From: DATKLX01 sp035542155 | Lineage (GTDB): Bacteria > Chloroflexota > Anaerolineae > Anaerolineales > Anaerolineaceae | Direction: 5' to 3' | NCBI GenBank assembly: GCA_035542155.1 | Contig: DATKLX010000111.1 | Coordinates: forward strand, 1 to 53,002 | DNA: 53,002 nt | Shown here: positions 50,401 to 53,002 of the stretch, piece by piece | Layout: the number at the start of each line of letters is the position of its first letter | Position numbering within the stretch: the stretch's first letter is position 1 | Notes under the pieces: generated by a model | What the model was told of the DNA's origin: nothing | What the model saw: only the letters and a program-made list of their open reading frames with translations | The model's database searches: none | Translations under genes and position numbers: made by a program

Positions 50401-52816
50401 CATCGACCCGGGCTCGACGCTGAGCGGGGCCGGCCAGATCCTGACTCTGGTGGGCGACTTCACCAACGACGGCGTTTTCAATGGCGGCGACGGGGCAGTG
50501 ACCTTCAACGGTTCTGGCGATCCCCTGCACCCGCAGCACATCCAGGGCTCCGGCGACACGAACTTCAACGACCTGAACATCTCGAATCCGGTGGTCGGGA
50601 CCAATCCCGCGGACGTGACCGGCGCGCTGACCGTCCAATCGGACGGCACCTTCCAGCCGGCCAGTGGTTTGACGTTCCACGACGTAACCATCCAATCCAC
50701 CGGAACGCTCGATGCCCCGGCGGGAAATCTCAACGTCACCGGGGATTGGAACAACCTGGGTACCTTCGACCCGGGCAATAGCGGAACGGTCACCTTCAAC
50801 GGCGCCGGCCCGCAGGAGCTGTCCGGGACGAACCACTTCAACAACCTCGTGATCGATAACCCTGGAAACACGGTCACGCTCAACGATCCGGTCACGGTGG
50901 ATGGCGCCCTGAACGTGGACCACGGCAACCTGGTTCAGGTACAGAGCGGCTCCTCCTTCGACACGATCGTCGTGGGACCGGGAGGCACCTTCACGGCGGA
51001 GGACGGCGCTCAGGACATCGACGCCAACCACCTGAACATCTCGGGCGGGTTCCAGACGCCTAACGGCACCTTCAAGCCATCCAACATCCTCTGGGCGAGC
51101 AACGAAACCGGCAGTATCTCTATGCCCGAAAAACCGGTTGGCCTGACGGCGGGGACCTTGAAGGCGGTCGACCTCAACCAGGAAGCGCAAGGAACCTTCA
51201 CCTACACCCTGGTTGACGACACCCAGGCTTGCGGCCAGAGCAACGATAACAGCTTCTTCATCCTGTCCAACGGGGCAGATGGGCTCACCAGCGTGAAAAC
51301 CCGGGTGGCGCTAGACTACGAAACTCACCCGCAGCCCTACGCTCTGTGCGTGCGGGTGACCGATCCAACCGGCTTAAGCCGGGTCAAGACGCTGACCGTG
51401 GCGCCAGTTGACGCCAACGATGAGCCGGTAGTGGCTGTGAGCACAGTCTCGGTAGACGAGGACGGCGGCGCCACGGCGCTGACCATCACCGCCAGCGACC
51501 AGGACGCTACCTTCCCGCATACCCTGACCTGGAACACGATCGATCCGGCCGGGATCACCCACGGCGATCTCATCGCCGCCCCGGGCCAGTCTGGCAACAC
51601 CTTCTCGTTCAGCTATCATCCCAATGTGCTGAACTGGAACGGCAATACGGAAAGCTTCACTGTCAAGGTTACCGACGGGGCCGCGACTACGGACGTTCCC
51701 GTCCACATCAACGTGCTGCCCGTCAACGACCCGCCCATCAACGAAGTACTGCCAAACGTCTCGCCAGCCACCCCTATCATCGGGCAGAAAGTCCAGGCGA
51801 CCAGCGGCGTATGGAATGACAACAACGACCTCGCGCCCGGCTCGATCAGCGTGACCTACCAGTGGCAGCGCTCGTCGGATGGCAGCGAAGAAAATGCGCA
51901 GGGGATCACCGGCGCGGTGGAGTCGGCCTACTATCCGGCCGCCGCCGACCAGGGCCAGTGGCTGCGCGTTCAGGTCACCGCCCACGACACCGGAGAGGGC
52001 CTGCCGGCTTCGCAGAGCACCACGGTCAACAGCGGTTGGATCAAGGTCCCCGGGGCGGCACCCGTGGATATCCAGGTCAGCCACCTCACCGTGGCGGAGA
52101 GCCAGCCGGTTGGCACCACGGTGGGCGTGTTGAAGGCGATCGACCCCGACGCCGGAGACACATTCGCCTACCAGTTGGTTAGCGGCGCCGGCAGCGAGGA
52201 CAACAGCCAGTTCAGCATTGCCGGAAACCTGCTCAAAACCAATGCAGTATTCGACTATGCAGCCAAAAACCTCTACCACATCCGCATCCAGGCGACGGAC
52301 GGCGGCGGCAACACCTACGAACAGGCCTTCCAGATCGCTATCGTCGGCCTGCAGGCGGAGGTTCAGCCCAAGTCGGAAGCCACCCTTGACTACGCGGCCA
52401 CCGAGCTAAACCCGACCGAGACGAATATCCAGGTCCCGTACGGGTCCATCCTCGACCCCATGACGCTGCTCTTCATTCCACGCCAGACGGTCGATACGGT
52501 CCCAGAGGGCCAGAGCTTTGCCAGCCACGCCTTCGACCTGACCGCCATCATCAACGGCCAGGAGAACAAGAGCTACGAGCTCAACAAGCCATTTACATTC
52601 ACCCTGACCTATCCGGATGCATCCGTCCGGGGGATAGATGAAAAGACGATGGATCTCAAAGTCTGGTCGGGCAGCGCCTGGGAGAGCGCGGCCTGCGGTG
52701 AAACGACCCGGGACCTGCAGGCCAACCGGCTGACCGTCCCCGTTTGCCGCCTGGGAGAATTTGCCCTCTTCGGCGACCGGCAGCAGCAAATCTTCCTCCC
52801 GCTCGTCACCCGCTAA
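35438..52816 (+). CDS. Giant secreted beta-solenoid-like repeat protein (5,792 aa)
   Basis: A single unbroken frame encoding about 580 kDa. Order: signal peptide (1-37); N-terminal domain of unknown fold (38-275); CARDB/APHP-like domain (about 277-385); cadherin-like domain (388-485); two further cadherin/Ig-like domains (about 487-726). A repeat region (about 728-5208) of imperfect units carries FxNLxI, TVxFNGxGxQ and sGxWtNxGtF motifs. Three cadherin-like domains (about 5225-5330, 5330-5435, 5542-5635) and one Ig-like domain (5436-5540) follow. The C-terminal module (about 5636-5792) ends FLPLVTR. The repeats suggest a right-handed beta-helix filament, probably a surface adhesin or sheath component. 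GGAG lies 11 nt before the ATG. No catalytic motif was seen. Alternatives are a polysaccharide-binding fibre or an autolysin scaffold. No secretion-system gene is nearby. Confidence 0.92.
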   Translation: MNRNHHRSHTWISLMCTVIVIASILLAVSPANPVAAATQYMGGYARTGDLRILLYDDGSMGVDRYTTTGYWEGQIYGGHSKGSRLQYSGGSLALGYYTGSAVTSNYNNLSSTGTAGSRTWTGDAKWTGSGFEVYRTVIYREGDPYFKLQWQIVNVSGSTKSDIRFFHGEDTYLRGGDNGAGWVDWGNYTIGVKKNVGSEGEQRLSLQGITPPTYYQSNNWSTVRSAVNGGSLSNTIDPNESTDNGYALEWTKSSMANGESWAITAYEKFNNAAVGGNVEVIAPVAVDCLKGNTCNLNYTVKNSGGATITVALTGSVVTPVWGYASSWPGDLGSRTLSAGQSTTVTIAVAVPANAANGSAINVKLTATSGSQSSSDTGSVNAVTPPNSAPTAINFSGTGSYPENNGANQVLGSFSGSDPDGDALSYSLLGGDTGSFNLSGNSLRNNASFNYEAKNSYSITVRASDGKGGTLDRTFAISVTNLNEAPALAAPGAQSTNEDTPLTVNMAATDPDGNTGRLSWSLLSAPSHGVVSGATGTGGSKSLTYTPGLNYPDLAASGPDSFTIRVTGEGGTTSDQTVAVTVNAVNDPPANAWNGSGTFGGPLKVRVGQTITFDDGGAAHVPDRIQVADVDAANLQVTLTVSNGVLALSGRTGLSGDTNAGGPDSSLSFQGTITAVNAALKGLQYTPTAGYSGSDTLTLLTSDQGSTGSGGTKTDQDTVSLQISNPATLTVDDDFSGATADWGYDHFSRIEDAVAAAQSISAPLSLEVNAGAYPNDSILLNQPNLTLKLMGPVSLGKDFTLQQGAFNPNGQTLTFVTGAGNQTSHTLAGAPTFANLVVDDGNTLVLANNADLGLTGSLALNGSGALNASGGANRTTVSLKGAGAQSLPSGLTLDNLSIANGVTFHAPAALTLSGDLSNGGVYDGATGTVTFAGPAGRTQQISGNVPQFHNLVLAAGAALQPATDLSLDGAWTGSGSFDGNGKTVTFNGSPSAFSGTAIFSNVAIPAGKSLNLAPGADLGYTGAFDNQGSFDPTASGATVRLAGLGTQTLPAGAEQYHHLVIGPGATLNADGRSLVVNGDLTANGPFNNAGGSTTFAGASPTTHNLTGSGAVTFGSLNVAAGNTLEPAAGKPINVQGDWANAGTFDANGGTVVFNGTTQTFHGTTSFKDVRISSANPLVLAGGADFGFSGALTGSQTLDARSNQNTTVHIQGAGPQTLPANLDNLDNLVVDAGAILNLANRDLSLRGNLTNLGALDQSGGRLSFEAGASHALSNGPSSTTQLDGLAIAAGNSLDFACDAATPLLVRGDWAQAGAFTAHQCSVVFNGSGRQDVTGSGIRFYNLTVNNTASYPNDDTDVNTLSPVEVTHTLQVLKGQFQPKGGSTFKDVVLGGDASSEDGILRPNTTETLFVSGNWERKAYGWFDANSGTVEFNGSQDATIQGGATFYNMKADKVIGRSLDSTAPVIVEGTLTASYGSFQPSANSKFKHITILNGATLKPKGNINISGDLDNSHGGAYVANGRSVTFDGGSIPPQKLSGRVNFYNLTVNQGTTLEMQQNAFLGYQGALVLKGMLDATTHPHNTVEVMGGNLPQPQALSGPGGLTVNDLVVDPGSSLKLAGNLTVTGNMAVVGAFDANGSTVTFAKTGADQPAFAGAATFASINIADNTTFTLQDNANLAFTGSISHGDTNSSLDGASKANTTLTATGAGDHALPDGARIGNLVIADGATLKGGSANLHVAGNWTYASGGTFAAETGTVTFEGGAQTISGGPQAFNRIVVDQAGVVNAGQVTTTDELSLAAGAFKPACGSTFASVNIHGGVLELPSTGPCAIAVRGDWAHTAGTFTPHGGTVAFDNGNDTGGNHTLSGASASLAGLALGVDDSLTLANGANLSLAGPVNLGDGYLDGDPASTLTVTGNISLPTGTTLGNLAIASGASLSANDLTVVGDLTNDGGALNASGALALGGDLTNDGGTINNAGGSFTFGGGTSHAVTTTGMGAATNFGDLIIPAGETLDQNGEIRVAGNWLNQGTYTPNTTTNPATVVFNGTANQTIQTDDPSGNAFYNLTIDNSGAPGLVSSMDTQEPPAPLMLAVGNNLTILNGRLDLPAGSTLQNVSVAEGAVIGLPEGTNTITVAGSWANEGTMTLAGTDSAADVVDGPAYLTTSIVDQSFDANTPGLGFDKFTAIGDALPVTASNVIVYGGSSGFVTYAETIDLNSPGKVLTFHGDTSITSLTLTSGAIELADQAAVQTGAYAQSGGAFHLGNGSLVVPGDFSPTGGSMDLGTGTLSLASNFAPSGYTFNPETGKVEFNGSGPQTIAAGASFYDLKINNSAAAPDDTHAVVPAGAIGVTNNLDVVDGQFMPFDETSVKYVAIAADGILKLAPGADLNFPEDGSLDNNGMLILNGGRINGLHQGNLRVDDDYTSATSGFGYDAFDTIAAAFASSNGALPTGTVHVRNGSYAGATIDQSGWTVAFDDDVTFTGSLNVTNGTLSVANEKTLKLAQDFSLSPASAFVPNQGTVELTGSAAQVISGPAGLAFYNLTVNNSGLDPVTTTNAIQSNGDLLVQGGVFQPACGSSFKNVTVQAVAELRLADSACAITVSGTWAVLPGGTFTPNGGKVVFTGPNAAISGDASFASLEIAGGQLTAPLNGALTVSGDWTNHGTFIPNDGTVAFPGGAHALLGSPLNFHNLAIADGGILAPAGDLLLTGDWAQAAGGVFIPGNHKVTFNGMGPQAISGPAAGIGFYDFEVAQGPGATLVANPAITVAHHLEIATGELELHANSSVHNVTNDATGHLGAAGKLTLVGTTTLNVDLWSSDGGQIQAASINQLIPGKVSAMIVDAGFTAATPGFGIDHFATITDALAKDWLANGATVTVKPGVYVESVTVGKPVHLVAGGSITLNNLTLNDAGADFTAPGALQALTLNGNLAVTAGAFIDNGGTLVLDGTATHTLSTGLALNNLTIETGSTLTMPAALTLKGSLVNDGTLSGNGTLTVAGNLLNNGTLNGGTIGLTFDNPSAAYPHSLGGSQPIALNDLAVLDGEGLALSNNSTLSLKGSLVTTGSFTTGNGSTLALAANGVQTLPAGLSLWNLDVANGTTFTVPATLNLAGNLNNFGTINAAANTSTVRLADSGVQNISANDVTFYNLTIDDADDNAGANDVRAGAVVNVTHMLDIADGKFSPSACGQYADVTIGAAGEFAPRTGGSCAQKVSGNWTNDGSFTAASGKVAFNGAGSQVIAGSVDTSFNDLEIANTSSPVQPVAFGAGRKAIVNGALTVTSGEFRPSTGSQLHDVDIQGGKLTAPAGPLEVSGSWTNASADFFDSGSGVVRFTGGSHAIAGPTRFNGLEATGGNSLALDPTADVTVTGALNLTPGGAIGGDPASTLFFNGNGPASLPDGTQLGNLKIGPNVLFNSPANLSLSGGLTNLGAFNAGTGTVAFNGSGTPSLQGNVTFYNLAVDTATLTPALGSTLMVAHGLTAASGGNIDGSASGSTFIAAGPGIVLPGGAKLNHLVVDEGASISAPGALTLYGDLTANGDFDNSTGSTTFAGASPTTHNLAGPGAVTFGDLNIAAGNTLKPAAGMSINVKGNWDNDGVFDANGGTVVFTGAADQTIGGENNTTFANLTVNNSGALSMADGRSLAVQNDLQITDGDFQPSTGSSFHNVSIGSNGGLSPAAGASITVSGDWSDNPGGASRFTSNGGTVSFTGPGQQLFSGDSRFNNLQVTGGTLVLYEDADLGYGGTFTFGGGGALDATSHPGATLTLTGPGPQTLPDGLTLNDLTVAPGAALNGAGTGVTLLGDLTADGDVQNGLNASFNGSGAQNIAGSGAVHLGDVAIGPGSTLVPDSTLNGNTLYVLGDWTNHNTAGGFTPGSGTVAFEGAGPHILGGEQTTAVNNLNVLGGVLSGQIAATGATTIANGATLQPDSGSVFHDITLQDGGTLSPADGAAISVSGDWTDDNSSGSTGGFRPNSGTVTLNGTGDQAITVANPPASFANLVIAGSAPEGGSRTVTPSGALGVTGDLTLNSGSGTLLVPDQSTFTNVNISADSTFQLANDAHFTLDGSWSNQGTYSAPNGSGMTPTENTRIASVTVDPDTCAVDADACGVDRFGSIQAAVNTVAADGAITVLPGTHALADVGTINLNKSARLIFAGDGSSIFTLPDGIGQSAGTIIAPSGTLVLNGDLARSGGTFNANDGTVRLVGSSIQAISGSPTTFYNLTIDDADDNAGANDVQSGALVNVTHLLDIADGKFSPSACGQYADVTIGADGVFAPQTGSCAQKVSGNWTNDGSFTAGSGKVAFNGEGSQVIAGSVDTSFNDLEIANTSSPVQPVAFGPGRKAIVNGALTVTAGEFQPSAGSQLTNITVGAQGTLKPASGAEITVSGNWNNLGAFTHNHSKVTLTSSGTDQVLAGNIAFYNLVIDEPSPTTRVDANGAVSVANDLTLTQGIFEYATGASFKDVTVKPSGILRPDQSASFSISGNWTNQGAFDPNQGTVVFNGSGPQSIQGLPSDDQHPFYNLTVANTAAPEPACTTTAGCNTFFDANSVHFDGPIAVAGLTTVEDGQFSPADGSSFEDVTVATQGRFRAENPSLSTGTLTITGSLRNYGLFDLNSLTAEGNFALDQVYVSSEYDEATPGYGVDHFDTIAAGLNAPGLLDGATVKIYAGTYTEEVSLARNLRLVMVSTSAISAAVLPVTIDGSLTLDHPQATLFAPDGELQIGGDFTLTRGTFTRGTGAVTFNGAATQHISGGPRFYDLKIANTSDPTGDEADVDADTALTVDHLLDVADGQFSPLPCSSFASVTIRTNGVLKPQAAATGCNSGLQVSGNWTNSGGSFTPNGSQVTFNGSNPQTVTGESGFGDVTIGDGARVALGNGVALDNLTILPTGQASQPAGATLTVNGDWDDQNPDGGLNAADGTVAFAGTDSHTFTGNTTFPNVTVGAGSNLVLGDGANLGFTGNLAVTGSLDATSHPGTTVTVAHSSSSPATQTLTGTNLTLNDLVIDPGSTLSGAGQILTLVGDFTNDGVFNGGDGAVTFNGSGDPLHPQHIQGSGDTNFNDLNISNPVVGTNPADVTGALTVQSDGTFQPASGLTFHDVTIQSTGTLDAPAGNLNVTGDWNNLGTFDPGNSGTVTFNGAGPQELSGTNHFNNLVIDNPGNTVTLNDPVTVDGALNVDHGNLVQVQSGSSFDTIVVGPGGTFTAEDGAQDIDANHLNISGGFQTPNGTFKPSNILWASNETGSISMPEKPVGLTAGTLKAVDLNQEAQGTFTYTLVDDTQACGQSNDNSFFILSNGADGLTSVKTRVALDYETHPQPYALCVRVTDPTGLSRVKTLTVAPVDANDEPVVAVSTVSVDEDGGATALTITASDQDATFPHTLTWNTIDPAGITHGDLIAAPGQSGNTFSFSYHPNVLNWNGNTESFTVKVTDGAATTDVPVHINVLPVNDPPINEVLPNVSPATPIIGQKVQATSGVWNDNNDLAPGSISVTYQWQRSSDGSEENAQGITGAVESAYYPAAADQGQWLRVQVTAHDTGEGLPASQSTTVNSGWIKVPGAAPVDIQVSHLTVAESQPVGTTVGVLKAIDPDAGDTFAYQLVSGAGSEDNSQFSIAGNLLKTNAVFDYAAKNLYHIRIQATDGGGNTYEQAFQIAIVGLQAEVQPKSEATLDYAATELNPTETNIQVPYGSILDPMTLLFIPRQTVDTVPEGQSFASHAFDLTAIINGQENKSYELNKPFTFTLTYPDASVRGIDEKTMDLKVWSGSAWESAACGETTRDLQANRLTVPVCRLGEFALFGDRQQQIFLPLVTR
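38672..38894 (+). repeat. Internal duplication 1, copy a (within the giant gene)
   Basis: About 223 bp highly similar to 46007-46229, in the same frame. The encoded stretch includes TTFAGASPTTHNL and continues through AAGNTL to FDANGGTVVF in both copies. Far closer than neighbouring repeats, implying a later duplication or gene conversion. Confidence 0.75.
44842..45286 (+). repeat. Internal duplication 2, copy a (within the giant gene)
   Basis: About 445 bp nearly identical to 48046-48487, in the same frame and differing by one deleted codon plus scattered changes. It encodes a full cysteine-pair repeat, from FYNLTIDDADDNAG to the FRPSTGSQL segment. Confidence 0.85.
46007..46229 (+). repeat. 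Internal duplication 1, copy b (within the giant gene)
   Basis: Partner of 38672-38894, about 7.3 kb downstream. The central CTTTGCCGGCGCGTCTCC stretch is identical in both copies. Confidence 0.75.
48046..48487 (+). repeat. Internal duplication 2, copy b (within the giant gene)
   Basis: Partner of 44842-45286, 3.2 kb downstream. One codon shorter between the paired cysteines (TGSC instead of TGGSC). Confidence 0.85.
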
Positions 52817-52843
52817 CTCAAAACCGTCCGGAAATCAAAGACC

Positions 52844-52866
52844 CTAAGGATTTCAAAAATCCTTAG
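52844..52866 (+). terminator. Hairpin after the giant gene, probable terminator
   Basis: CTAAGGATTT (52844-52853) and its exact complement (52857-52866) with a 3-nt loop, 28 nt after the stop codon. The T-tract is weak (ACTTTATCC), so termination efficiency is uncertain. Confidence 0.55.
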
Positions 52867-52885
52867 CTAGACTTTATCCATTGGA

Positions 52886-52984
52886 CCTGGCTCTAGGGTG
52901 TGTAACACAGGGCATCGAGCCAGGGTTGGATCTCGGATACCGGGATTTTTCGAATATCGCCCTGTGGAGTGGATATCGAAAAAT
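52886..52984. repeat. Cluster of inverted repeats at the right edge
   Basis: CCTGGCTC (52886-52893) pairs with GAGCCAGG (52917-52924) around an inner TGTGTAACACA. A second imperfect pair is ATTTTTCGAATATC (52945-52958) with GATATCGAAAAAT (52972-52984). No coding frame is visible here. It could be a structured RNA or the end of a mobile element continuing outside the window. Confidence 0.4.
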
Positions 52985-53002
52985 GGTGCGATTGCCAAAT
53001 CT

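Noticed and set aside
37620..51060. Possible CRISPR array or satellite DNA because of the many repeats
   Set aside because: The repeats are coding, in frame, imperfect, and of variable length without regular spacers.
49175..51190. A 671-residue open frame on the minus strand inside the giant gene
   Set aside because: It is a by-product of the GC-rich, repetitive plus-strand gene; it has low-complexity Gly/Arg/Val-rich content, no ribosome site and no recognisable domain. Similar minus-strand frames occur along the whole gene.
52790..52816. Sortase signal at the end of the giant protein
   Set aside because: LPLVTR is the very last segment, with no following hydrophobic helix and basic tail, and it does not fit LPxTG.

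Overview
The window looks like chromosomal DNA of a member of the Chloroflexota, most likely class Anaerolineae. This is inferred from the high G+C content, the many exported proteins with Thr/Pro-rich stalks, and the two secreted proteins that end in a short Leu-Pro-hydrophobic tail. Housekeeping genes (cysS, greA, lysS) sit among sensory, peptidase, carbohydrate and surface-protein genes. I see no rRNA, tRNA, CRISPR array, phage or complete insertion sequence.

Layout. 1-3.7 kb: the end of a gene, a conserved hypothetical gene, and a leftward SGNH-MBOAT-acyl carrier protein operon that looks like an acyl-transfer system for an envelope polymer. 3.8-9.6 kb: a leftward signalling operon (Cache/PAS histidine kinase, single-domain response regulator, REC-PAS-GAF-HD-GYP protein). 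9.8-13.1 kb: rightward M1-like lipoprotein peptidase, L-serine dehydratase and a small membrane protein. 13.1-18.6 kb: a leftward small membrane protein, then a leftward operon of a Thr-rich membrane protein, three M42 peptidase paralogues and a solute-binding lipoprotein, the last four genes joined by ATGA overlaps. 18.7-22.8 kb: PIG-L deacetylase, a membrane-anchored SUMF1-domain protein and a secreted LRR protein. 23.1-26.8 kb: cysS, greA and lysS. 26.9-29.3 kb: DUF3054 membrane protein, ECF sigma factor, anti-sigma-like protein and Nudix hydrolase, each overlapping the next. 29.3-35.2 kb: TetR-MFS-GH3 operon, with a divergent GMC oxidoreductase. 35.4-52.8 kb: one 17.4-kb gene.

The outstanding feature is that last gene. 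It encodes a 5,792-residue secreted protein with cadherin/Ig-like domains at both ends and about 4,480 residues of imperfect beta-solenoid-like repeats between them. Six islands of a pectin-lyase-like motif punctuate the repeats, and five repeats carry a cysteine pair 21-23 residues apart. Its last ~155 residues are homologous to the C-terminus of the unrelated LRR protein 13 kb upstream, and both end in the pattern [F/H]LP[L/I]V[T/K]R. This is a candidate sorting or anchoring module.

Start codons were chosen from ribosome binding sites, operon overlaps and promoter positions, and alternatives are noted. Functions are inferred from motifs that can be read in the sequence; no database search was run.
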